From NCBI GenBank assembly GCA_030632625.1, contig DAOVUK010000083.1:1-9420 (forward strand): a stretch of 9,420 nucleotides of DNA. Direction: 5' to 3'. Made by a program: the position numbers and the translations under genes. Below are positions 1 through 5,483 of the stretch, piece after piece (within the stretch, counting starts at the first letter, position 1; every line of letters begins with the position of its first letter). The notes beneath the pieces are model-generated. The model was not told the origin of the DNA, did not search any database, and saw only the letters and a list, made by a program, of their open reading frames with translations. The DNA comes from Gammaproteobacteria bacterium (GTDB lineage Bacteria; Pseudomonadota; Gammaproteobacteria; GRL18).

Positions 1-157
1 GATCTTTGCCCGATTCAATGGATTCTTCTGTTGTATGCACCTCACCAAACAGGGTTTCAAGCTCTTTTCTTTGTTTTCGGTATTCACCAAGGTCAATAAT
101 CTTATTTGCCTTAACTTTTTTCAGCTTCTTGGACACTTTGGTCGCTATTTTTCTCAT
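1..157 (-). CDS. Hypothetical protein, N-terminal fragment (runs off the left edge)
   Basis: An open frame starts at ATG 155-157 and stays open to the left edge, giving 52 residues that begin MRKIATKVSKKLKKVKANK. The first 20 residues are strongly basic with no hydrophobic segment, so this does not look like a secreted or membrane protein. A charged, probably helical stretch follows (IDLGEYRKQRKELETLFGEV). I do not recognise the family. There is no good Shine-Dalgarno before the ATG, but a -10-like TATGAT and a symmetric site lie upstream (205-235). It is in the same direction as the exonuclease gene, 85 nt downstream of that gene's stop, so co-transcription is possible. The stop and most of the protein are outside the window. 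That it is a gene rests only on frame length and codon-like character. Confidence 0.45.
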   Translation of the reverse strand, partial: MRKIATKVSKKLKKVKANKIIDLGEYRKQRKELETLFGEVHTTEESIESGKD

Positions 158-204
158 TCACTTTATGCTCAGTTAAAAACTCATAGTTGTTGATCAGAAT
201 AATT

Positions 205-235
205 ATCATATAAGTGAAATACTTCCAGTTTCACT
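205..235 (-). promoter_or_regulatory. Possible promoter and symmetric operator before the gene at 1-157
   Basis: On the minus strand a TATGAT hexamer (205-210, five of six matches to TATAAT) is preceded by an inverted repeat, AGTGAAA (213-219) and TTTCACT (229-235), with a 9-nt centre. The repeat occupies the usual -35/spacer zone, as an operator would. No convincing -35 hexamer is seen. The same repeat could instead form a weak 7-bp hairpin after the exonuclease gene, but no T-run follows it. Confidence 0.25.
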
Positions 236-242
236 GACAGGC

Positions 243-1082
243 TTAGTATGCATAACTCTGAGCCTTTATTCTATTAACGGTATCCACATCAATTTCAAAT
301 GGGTTATCTGGCGTTGAAGGGATAGCCAGTGTATTTAATTTTAGCGGGATATTGTTTAAATTTTTGTTATAAGCTTCAATCATTAAATACTCAAGGTTCA
401 ATACATCCTCAATGTTATAAGAGAGAAGAGTCTCTAGCGATTTAGCATTTTTCTTTTTTTTGTAATCACTCCATAATAAAACAGCAAAGAAGCCATCAAC
501 ATCGGCAAGACTGCCTGTCCTTCCAATGCCCAGTTGGTGCTCACAGGATTTTAGCCCACCAGAATAACCAAGACTAGCAAGAATATATCTCAAATCTAAG
601 TGTGCATGGGAAATACTGATACCAAAGTAATTTTCAATAAATGGCACATCAAAGGTTTTTCCGTTGTAGGTAACGATAACGTCATACTGCATTATATCGT
701 TTTTAAAATCGTTTAGGTTTTCCCCATTAACATAATGTTTGATGCTCTTGCCATCATATAAAGCAATGGTTGTAATTATGTCCCTGGGAGAACCAAGCCC
801 CGTTGTTTCAATATCCAGATAAACGGTTGTGTCTTGAAACTCACAGAACATACGCCAACTTTCTTTTGTCGGTAAATTATCATAAAAATATCGGGCATCT
901 CTTGTTGTCATTTTTTCTTTTGACAGTTGAATGTGCTCTGCAATTTTTATTGATTTATTTTTTGAAAGAAAGTCTGGTGGTGACTTAATAAAATCATCCA
1001 TTGAAGTAATTCCGCTATTCCATATTTTTCTTTCTGTTGCCGCACCCACAGATGGGATGTGTGAAAAGCTACAATTCAACAC
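243..1082 (-). CDS. Ribonuclease H-like 3'-5' exonuclease with N-terminal helix-hairpin-helix (YprB-type, DEDDy)
   Basis: A predicted cytoplasmic 3'-5' exonuclease of the DnaQ-like/RNase H fold, acting on DNA or RNA ends with two metal ions. The four exonuclease motifs are visible: DIETTGL (D90, E92), a central TYNGKTFDVPFIE (D145), HLDLR at about 161-165, and YNIEDV (Y222 and D226), which is the Y-x3-D form of ExoIII and makes it DEDDy. Residues about 5-35 (SHIPSVGAATERKIWNSGIT) look like a helix-hairpin-helix nucleic-acid-binding segment. The protein has 279 residues and no helicase domain, as in stand-alone YprB-like proteins. Start: GTG at 1082 lies only 5 nt from a strong GGAGG, while TTG at 1079 lies 8 nt from it and may be the real start. 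The neighbours do not reveal the substrate. Assignment to the exonuclease fold is firm; the physiological role is unknown. Confidence 0.85.
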   Translation of the reverse strand: MLNCSFSHIPSVGAATERKIWNSGITSMDDFIKSPPDFLSKNKSIKIAEHIQLSKEKMTTRDARYFYDNLPTKESWRMFCEFQDTTVYLDIETTGLGSPRDIITTIALYDGKSIKHYVNGENLNDFKNDIMQYDVIVTYNGKTFDVPFIENYFGISISHAHLDLRYILASLGYSGGLKSCEHQLGIGRTGSLADVDGFFAVLLWSDYKKKKNAKSLETLLSYNIEDVLNLEYLMIEAYNKNLNNIPLKLNTLAIPSTPDNPFEIDVDTVNRIKAQSYAY

Positions 1083-1086
1083 TGAT

Positions 1087-1093
1087 ACCTCCT
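1087..1093 (-). promoter_or_regulatory. Strong Shine-Dalgarno of the exonuclease gene
   Basis: The minus strand reads AGGAGGT here, a near-perfect anti-16S match. It supports a non-ATG start: GTG (1080-1082) or TTG (1077-1079) fits by spacing, and no ATG is nearby in frame. Confidence 0.7.
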
Positions 1094-1195
1094 TTTAAAC
1101 ACATAACTTTGCTCTTGATAGCAAACTGGCGTGACAACGTATCCCAAAACACATTATCTTCAAATTAGCCACTAATTTATTTTGGTTTACAGCAT

Positions 1196-1225
1196 ACCAT
1201 AACGAATTAAGAGTTTTTATGTCAC
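1196..1225 (-). promoter_or_regulatory. Sigma70-like promoter, leftward, toward the exonuclease gene
   Basis: Mirror image of the rightward promoter: on the minus strand GTGACA (1225-1220), an 18-nt spacer and TATGGT (1201-1196, four of six). The outer two thirds of the -10 fall outside the symmetric arm, so this -10 is weaker. A transcript would start near 1188 and give a leader of about 100 nt before the exonuclease start at 1082. Confidence 0.35.
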
Positions 1226-1254
1226 ACCTGACATAAAAACTCTTAATTCGTTAT
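1199..1254. repeat. Perfect inverted repeat, 26-bp arms with 4-nt loop
   Basis: The left arm 1199-1224 begins ATAACGAATTAAGAG and the right arm 1229-1254 is its exact reverse complement, with CACC between them. No mismatch and no bulge is present in 26 pairs. It does not look like a Rho-independent terminator: the stem is A+T-rich and no T-run follows either arm. The outward halves of both arms resemble sigma70 promoters (separate entries), so a dyad-symmetric control site between divergent transcripts is one reading. A fused pair of mobile-element ends is another. Confidence 0.9.
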
Positions 1255-1257
1255 AAT
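1228..1257 (+). promoter_or_regulatory. Sigma70-like promoter, rightward
   Basis: CTGACA (1228-1233, five of six to TTGACA), an 18-nt spacer and a perfect TATAAT (1252-1257). The spacer is the right arm of the palindrome. Transcription would start near 1264, just before the 26-codon frame at 1276, and would run antisense to the SEC-C gene. Good hexamers, but no convincing gene is served. Confidence 0.45.
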
Positions 1258-1275
1258 CTTGTTGGCGTAAAAGTA

Positions 1276-1356
1276 ATGCATAAAGTTATAACAAAAGCAT
1301 ATGGCGAGGTTACACTTAACGAGGATGAATTTGTAGGGACTGATTGCGGAGTTTAA
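1276..1356 (+). other. Short open frame of 26 codons, possible remnant
   Basis: ATG 1276 to TAA 1354-1356 encodes a peptide starting MHKVITKAYGEVTLNEDEF. The sequence is protein-like (EVTLNEDEF) rather than random A+T, and it sits 12 nt after the predicted start of the rightward promoter. No Shine-Dalgarno is present. It could be the front end of a gene lost by deletion, a small peptide, or chance. I do not recognise a family. Confidence 0.2.
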
Positions 1357-1371
1357 GGCATTGGGCGTTTC

Positions 1372-1515
1372 TTAAGCTTTACCAAGGCAGCACTTTTTAT
1401 ATTTTTTGCCACTACCACTCGGGCAAGGATCGTTGCGTCCTATTTTAGTCTTTTTTTGTGTTACTGGCCGGGTGTTTTGTTGAATAGATTACAGCAGCTC
1501 TTTAAAGCCTGGATG
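1372..1515 (-). pseudogene. Cut-off SEC-C zinc-motif tail of the 1516-2274 gene
   Basis: Reading straight on in the same frame past the TAG at 1516-1518 gives HPGFKELL, then TAA (1489-1491), then [15 protein letters not shown] and the motif [18 protein letters not shown] (1387-1440), ending at TAA 1372-1374. This is the SEC-C zinc-binding motif (usual form [13 protein letters not shown]) that closes many HEAT-like/DUF1186-type and SecA-like proteins. Both stops are one C-to-T transition from Gln codons (CAG, CAA). The second Cys of the motif is Ser (AGT, one base from TGT). Three lesions in one short tail suggest decay after loss of selection. A frameshift is excluded because the frame is continuous. 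Confidence 0.75.
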
Positions 1516-2274
1516 CTAATCAAGTATGCCAGGATAATTTACAGGAGTTGCCCGCTTTTTTCTAACCCCCATATAAATTTCAACATCTTCATAGTCACCC
1601 TGAATTGAGTAATCAACACATTCTTTTTCATAAGCTTGCTTTATGGTAGGCAATGCTTCGACTGCTTCCATGTCAATCAGATCACTGATTACCAGAGCAT
1701 TAAACTCTGTATTGCTTACGTCAAATTCTTCCAGTTTTCGTGTGATTAGTGAAATACAGTCATCTCGTACCTGTAAATGCATTTTTCCTATTTGCCTTAA
1801 ACAGGAACATGCCAGACTACAAGCATCATTGCTATTGGTTCCTTCAAACAAAAAATTGGTCAAAGCAGGCAATGTGCTTACCCCTATCATTCCAAACACA
1901 TAAGGAATTTCTTCTAAAAACCATTCATCGCCATCTTCGGAACGCCAAAAAGAATCCATCAAAGGAATAATGGCTTCTTCTGATCCAAGTTGAGCCAGTG
2001 TACGCCAGGCATGTATGGGGGCCCACACATCCAGACTATCTGAACTCGCTTCCTCAAGTTCAGCATCCGTTGCCATTTGGATCAGTTGAGGAACATGCTC
2101 ATTCGTGAAGCCTAATTCCAGATAATCTGGCCAGTCATCAAAGTTAGTACCAATATCTTGGCAATTACCATAGGTCAGTAATTGATCAACGGGAAACGTA
2201 TATTTTTCGGACAAAACAATCTCCAATAATTTAGGTTCTTCACAAATTTGCGTACTTTTCATAAGTCTTAACAC
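1516..2274 (-). CDS. HEAT-like/DUF1186-type protein, C-terminally truncated
   Basis: A soluble, acidic, largely helical protein of 252 residues. The repeat-like helical pattern covers about residues 45-215 (for example DWPDYLELGFTNEHVPQLI, WAPIHAWRTLAQLGSEEAI, EEIPYVFGMIGVSTLPALT, ISDLIDMEAVEALPTI), followed by VDYSIQGDYEDVEIYMG. That pattern and the closing SEC-C motif are what I know from DUF1186/HEAT-type proteins, whose function is not established; they look like protein-binding scaffolds. The present frame stops at TAG right after NYPGILD, so the zinc-motif tail (1372-1515) is lost unless the stops are read through. The start is uncertain: GTG 2272-2274 gives MLRLMKSTQ, and ATG 2260-2262 gives MKSTQ. 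Neither has a clear Shine-Dalgarno. The body has no further stops and may still make a stable protein. Confidence 0.75.
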   Translation of the reverse strand: MLRLMKSTQICEEPKLLEIVLSEKYTFPVDQLLTYGNCQDIGTNFDDWPDYLELGFTNEHVPQLIQMATDAELEEASSDSLDVWAPIHAWRTLAQLGSEEAIIPLMDSFWRSEDGDEWFLEEIPYVFGMIGVSTLPALTNFLFEGTNSNDACSLACSCLRQIGKMHLQVRDDCISLITRKLEEFDVSNTEFNALVISDLIDMEAVEALPTIKQAYEKECVDYSIQGDYEDVEIYMGVRKKRATPVNYPGILD

Positions 2275-2287
2275 TCATTTTACCAAA

Positions 2288-2311
2288 GCTGATACTCCCA
2301 GGAGTATCAGC
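2288..2311. repeat. Inverted repeat (11-bp arms) upstream of the DUF1186-type gene
   Basis: GCTGATACTCC and GGAGTATCAGC surround a 2-base centre (CA), only 13 bp ahead of the GTG start. It would form a hairpin in the 5' leader of that gene or serve as a dyad operator. Confidence 0.6.
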
Positions 2312-2342
2312 GGCTCGCCCACATCAAATGTTCAAGAGTAAA

Positions 2343-2361
2343 GATGGGCGGGCCGCCCATC
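2343..2361. repeat. GC-rich inverted repeat (9-bp arms)
   Basis: GATGGGCGG and CCGCCCATC flank one base. Its left half also pairs nearly perfectly with the segment GCGGCTCGCCCACATC at about 2310-2325, so two competing hairpins are possible. No T-run follows, so it is not a simple terminator. The G+C content stands out from the flanks. Confidence 0.55.
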
Positions 2362-2427
2362 CTCCCGGCAGAAAAATAAGTGACCATAGGCTTAACACTG
2401 GCCGATAAAAAATTAAACCCCTGACAT

Positions 2428-2467
2428 AAAAAAACCGCAGGCTTTGATGAACAAAACATGCGGTTTT
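2428..2467 (-). terminator. Rho-independent terminator of tRNA-Ser
   Basis: On the minus strand AAAACCGCA (2467-2459) pairs with TGCGGTTTT (2439-2431) around a loop of about 19 nt and runs into a T-tract (2434-2428). It begins 6 nt after the CCA end of the tRNA. Confidence 0.75.
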
Positions 2468-2472
2468 GAATA

Positions 2473-2560
2473 TGGCGAAGAGGGAGGGATTCGAACCCTC
2501 GAAACCTTACGGTTTACACACTTTCCAGGCGTGCGCCTTCGACCACTCGGCCACCTCTCC
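2473..2560 (-). tRNA. tRNA-Ser (anticodon GGA)
   Basis: A complete class II tRNA of 88 nt including the encoded CCA (2475-2473). The acceptor GGAGAGG pairs with CCTCTTC (one G-U). The anticodon stem CACGC/GTGTG holds the loop CTGGAAA, giving anticodon GGA for UCC/UCU codons. A long variable arm (AACC-GTAA-GGTT) is the serine hallmark, and the T arm is GAGGG-TTCGAAT-CCCTC. The discriminator base is G73, as serine tRNAs require. It appears to be a single-gene unit with its own promoter and terminator. A tRNA-Ser 3' end is a common integration site, but I see no integrase or second copy of the 3' end in the window. Confidence 0.97.
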
Positions 2561-2570
2561 AAGGTCGGGA

Positions 2571-2599
2571 AGAATAAACTACCTGAGTCAATAAATCAA
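2571..2599 (-). promoter_or_regulatory. Promoter of tRNA-Ser
   Basis: On the minus strand TTGATT (2599-2594), a 17-nt spacer and TATTCT (2576-2571). The stretch from the -10 to the tRNA is rich in C and G (CCCGACC), the GC-rich discriminator typical of stringently controlled stable-RNA promoters. The start would fall a few nt before the mature 5' end at 2560. It lies just past the uup stop (2626), with no terminator between. Confidence 0.5.
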
Positions 2600-2625
2600 G
2601 TCATTTTAAAGGAGCTAAACGCTGA

Positions 2626-4566
2626 TTAGTTCCCTGCCTGCTTTTCTTCCAGTTCATCCCAGCGTTGATAGACTGATTCCAGCTGCTGGTTTAAAACTTC
2701 CAGTTCAGACAATTTTCTGGCCACGATATTTTGCTCCTGCTGATAAAATTCAGGTTGGGCAATTTCGCTTTCAAGTTCTGCCTGCTGGCTTTCAAATTTT
2801 TCAATTTTACCCGGTAAATTATCCAGTTCACGCTGCTCTTTATAACTCAGTTTGACTGTCTGCTTCGCAGCAACAACCGATGTTGCGCCTGTACCTGTAC
2901 CTGTACCTGAATCAGGTTTAAGCTGTTGAGCCTGTTTTTTTACCTGCTGAGCATCTTTTTGAAATGGAGATGCAGCAGGCGTTCTTTGTCTGAGCCAGTC
3001 ATCATAGCCGCCCACATATTCATTAATGCCATCAGCTTCAAAAACCAGTGAACTGGTAATAACATTATTTAAAAAAGCACGGTCATGGCTGACAATAATC
3101 AAGGTGCCCTGGTATTCCATTAATAAGGCTTCTAATAATTCCAGAGTCTCACTGTCTAAATCATTGGTGGGCTCATCAAGCACCAGCAAATTTGCCGGTT
3201 TGGTAAATAATTTTGCCAGCAATAAACGGTTTCTTTCACCACCGGATAACGCCTTGACTGAAACCTTTGCCCGTTCCGATGAAAACAGGAAATCGCCCAG
3301 ATAACTGAATACATGACGATCACGACCGTTGATGCTGACAAACTCCCTGCCCTGCCCTATGTTTTCGACAATGGATTTTTCATCATCCAGCTGATTACGC
3401 AGCTGATCAAAGTAGGCAATTTCCAGCTTGGTGCCTAATTTTACGCTGCCGGATTGTGGTGTGAGCTCATCCAGCAGCAGATTCAGCAGAGTTGTTTTAC
3501 CTACCCCATTAGGGCCAATAATACCAATGCGATCACCACGCATAATCACTGTGGAAAAGTTATTTACAATCGGCTTGTTTTCGTATGCATAAGAAATTTT
3601 TTCAACTTCAACCACCAGTTTACCGGAATTTTTCTTATCATCTAATTCCAGTTTGACTTTACCCAGCACATTTCTACGCTGACTGCGCTCATCACGCATG
3701 GATTTTAATGCCCGCACCCGTCCTTCATTTCGGGTGCGTCGTGCTTTAATGCCCTGGCGGATCCAGATTTCTTCATTTGCCAGCTTTTTATCAAATAATT
3801 TATTGGCCTGTTCTTCGGCATGCAGCATTTCTTCTTTTCGACGCAGGAAGGTCTGATAATCACCGGGAAAAGAAACTAACTGGCCTCGATCAAGCTCAAG
3901 AATACGGGTAGCAACATTCTGCAGAAATATTCTATCGTGAGTAATAAACAGAACACAGCCGCTATAGGTTTTTAGAAAATTTTCCAGCCAGAGAATTGAT
4001 TCAATATCCAGATGATTGGTTGGTTCATCAAGCATCAGAATATCGGGTTCAATTACCAGCGCTTTAGCCAGCATGATGCGACGCTTTAAACCACCCGACA
4101 TATCTTCAATGAGATCATCGCCTGATAATTGCAGTCTGGTAATGGTTTCTTCCACTCGCTGTACCAGAGACCAGCCATCCACTGATTCTAAGTCATGCTG
4201 GATCTTTTCCATTTTTTTAAGCGCTTTTTCATCACCATTAGCAACATCATGAAGGACATGATTATAATCCTGTAGCAACTGAGCCGTATCACCCAGCCCT
4301 GAAGCTACAATATCAAAGACACTGCCCTGAGCCTCGTGTGGTACTTCCTGCGACAAAGATGAGACAATAAGACCATCTTTCTTACGAAGGTCACCTTCAT
4401 CTGCCTGCATTTCACCCTGAATGAGTCGCATTAATGTGGTCTTACCTGTGCCGTTGCGGCCAATTAAACAAACCCGCTCGCCTGCTTCGAGGGAAAAATT
4501 GGCATGATCCAACAGAACATGGGTGCCAAAAGCCAGACAAAGGCCATCTATAGAAAAAATCGACAT
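2626..4566 (-). CDS. uup: ABC-F family ATPase Uup
   Basis: A soluble twin-ATPase of the ABC-F group, with no membrane segments, acting at the ribosome; Uup has also been linked to transposon excision and replication-intermediate handling. First cassette: Walker A GRNGTGKTT (36-44), signature MSGG (156-159), Walker B ILMLDEPTNHLD (176-187). Second cassette: Walker A GPNGVGKTT (351-359), signature LSGGE (440-444), Walker B LLVLDEPTNDLD (460-471). Both have the H-loop (ITHDR, VSHDR). Between them lies the charged helical linker (about 240-305) typical of ABC-F. Residues about 572-646, starting KLSYKEQRELDNLPGKIE, are the C-terminal coiled-coil DNA-binding domain that separates Uup from EttA and YheS. 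The linker before it carries a Gly-Thr run (554-560) encoded by a hexamer repeat. The length of 646 is normal. The ATG has only a weak Shine-Dalgarno (AGTGAG). Confidence 0.95.
   Translation of the reverse strand: MSIFSIDGLCLAFGTHVLLDHANFSLEAGERVCLIGRNGTGKTTLMRLIQGEMQADEGDLRKKDGLIVSSLSQEVPHEAQGSVFDIVASGLGDTAQLLQDYNHVLHDVANGDEKALKKMEKIQHDLESVDGWSLVQRVEETITRLQLSGDDLIEDMSGGLKRRIMLAKALVIEPDILMLDEPTNHLDIESILWLENFLKTYSGCVLFITHDRIFLQNVATRILELDRGQLVSFPGDYQTFLRRKEEMLHAEEQANKLFDKKLANEEIWIRQGIKARRTRNEGRVRALKSMRDERSQRRNVLGKVKLELDDKKNSGKLVVEVEKISYAYENKPIVNNFSTVIMRGDRIGIIGPNGVGKTTLLNLLLDELTPQSGSVKLGTKLEIAYFDQLRNQLDDEKSIVENIGQGREFVSINGRDRHVFSYLGDFLFSSERAKVSVKALSGGERNRLLLAKLFTKPANLLVLDEPTNDLDSETLELLEALLMEYQGTLIIVSHDRAFLNNVITSSLVFEADGINEYVGGYDDWLRQRTPAASPFQKDAQQVKKQAQQLKPDSGTGTGTGATSVVAAKQTVKLSYKEQRELDNLPGKIEKFESQQAELESEIAQPEFYQQEQNIVARKLSELEVLNQQLESVYQRWDELEEKQAGN
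2888..2909. repeat. Hexamer tandem repeat inside uup
   Basis: CCTGTA is present three times in tandem (2888-2905) plus a partial fourth copy. Being a multiple of three it keeps frame and encodes alternating Gly-Thr in the flexible linker ahead of the C-terminal coiled coil. Slippage here would change the linker by two residues per unit. Confidence 0.8.
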
Positions 4567-4722
4567 AACAAACTCACTTCAGGTGGAAAAATAGCTGCAA
4601 AAATTTGTGCCCAGAATATAGTAAAAAGTGAACTTATGGAAGGGTGTTCGAAAATGATGTTTAAATTCAGAAGTTAGCGACATCACGTTTCTCACTGGTG
4701 CGGAAAATCAGTTCTTCACAAA

Positions 4723-4738
4723 CTCTATATCTCTATAT
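4723..4738. repeat. 8-bp tandem duplication in the uup/lipoprotein intergenic region
   Basis: CTCTATAT occurs twice in tandem in the non-coding stretch between the divergent uup and lipoprotein genes. Nothing else in 4567-4720 stands out apart from the weak resemblance between GGGTGTTCGAAAAT (near 4643) and GGGCTGTCCGAGAAT (near 4797). Confidence 0.5.
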
Positions 4739-4749
4739 CTGATATTTCT

Positions 4750-4779
4750 TTGTTTATCTTTGATCTAAACTAATAAAAT
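4750..4779 (+). promoter_or_regulatory. Possible promoter of the lipoprotein gene
   Basis: TTGTTT (4750-4755), an 18-nt spacer and TAAAAT (4774-4779) lie about 75 bp before the ATG at 4854. Only the -10 is good. Confidence 0.3.
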
Positions 4780-4853
4780 GATAAGGTTTATATGAGGGCT
4801 GTCCGAGAATAGAAGACCAACTGGATAAGTTTACTGAAAAAGAAGCCGAATTT

Positions 4854-5483
4854 ATGACACAACAGATACAAAAATTTTTCTCTCTGCTGATAATTATAAT
4901 TATTGGCAGTCTGATTTCTTCCTGCAGTAGTTCATCAATTCATACTCGCGGCACTGTTTTTAACCCTGATACCCAGGAAGTAGAACGTCATACCTACACA
5001 CCGTTTTATCAATTAAAAACTGAAATTCTTCCTGAAAATCTGCAACTTTCACTGCTTACTCAGCTGCACAAGAAATCAATTCCCGGAGTCTATTCAATAA
5101 AGGAGTTTACCCGACGGCTTTTACCTAATGATTACATGGCAAAAAGTAATACCATGCTCTATCTTCAAAACCTGACCGCTCAAAGCATAACGTTTGATTT
5201 GATTTCTATCAGTATTGAACAAAAGCATCTGCCCTTTTCAGCAAGAAGTTTAACTATCCCGGCCAATAAAACCACATCTGTCCCCCTGGGAGAGATTAGT
5301 ATTGATTTGCGGCTGACCACTTTAAATACCCGGATTGAATATATTGCCGATGGTTCTGAAATCAAAAAAGAACACCGGGAAAAAGAATTTGATATGCTAA
5401 GAAATTTCCAGCTCATCAAAGAAGATGATAAAGACCAGAAGAATCCGAAAACTGCACAAGAAGACACTACAAACCAGAAATAA
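4854..5483 (+). CDS. Predicted outer-membrane lipoprotein of unknown family
   Basis: 209 residues with a clear type II signal peptide: a short n-region with a lysine, a hydrophobic core (LLIIIIIGSLI) and lipobox ISSC with the lipidated Cys at 24. Residue +2 is Ser, not Asp, so Lol sorting to the outer membrane is expected. After a Ser-rich spacer the mature part looks mixed alpha/beta. A segment at about 100-160 is alternating hydrophobic/polar and probably beta-rich (TMLYLQNLTAQSITFDLISI, SLTIPANKTTSVPLG), and the tail from about 172 is very charged. I do not recognise a family. The frame is open upstream to about 4782 but has no start codon before 4854, and the Shine-Dalgarno is weak. The gene is divergent from uup and convergent with the arsenosugar cluster, overlapping it by 17 bp (5467-5483). 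A role in arsenolipid handling would be pure guesswork. Confidence 0.8.
   Translation: MTQQIQKFFSLLIIIIIGSLISSCSSSSIHTRGTVFNPDTQEVERHTYTPFYQLKTEILPENLQLSLLTQLHKKSIPGVYSIKEFTRRLLPNDYMAKSNTMLYLQNLTAQSITFDLISISIEQKHLPFSARSLTIPANKTTSVPLGEISIDLRLTTLNTRIEYIADGSEIKKEHREKEFDMLRNFQLIKEDDKDQKNPKTAQEDTTNQK

Noticed and set aside
1199..1260. Integron attC site (TAAC...GTTA ends around a hairpin)
   Set aside because: The palindrome has no extrahelical bases, and its ends (CCATAAC, GTTATAA) do not fit the RYYYAAC/GTTRRRY core boxes. No integrase or cassette array is seen.
1643..1970. Plus-strand open frames within the DUF1186-type gene
   Set aside because: They are antisense shadows of a clear protein-coding frame and have no ribosome site or recognisable protein features.
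2419..2432. CCTGACATAAAAA shared with the palindrome at 1227
   Set aside because: A 13-base match between two places in 9.4 kb is expected by chance about as often as not.
2473..2560. tRNA-Ser as an integration (att) site with an adjacent genomic island
   Set aside because: No integrase gene and no second copy of the tRNA 3' end are present in the window.
4640..4815. Ends of an insertion sequence (GGGTGTTCGAAAAT and GGGCTGTCCGAGAAT)
   Set aside because: The two segments are only loosely similar and in direct orientation, with no transposase fragment between them.
4782..4853. Upstream extension of the lipoprotein frame (peptide EGCPRIEDQLDKFTEKEAEF)
   Set aside because: It contains no start codon, and adding it would put about 20 charged residues before a clear signal peptide. 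Possibly a remnant, but unsupported.
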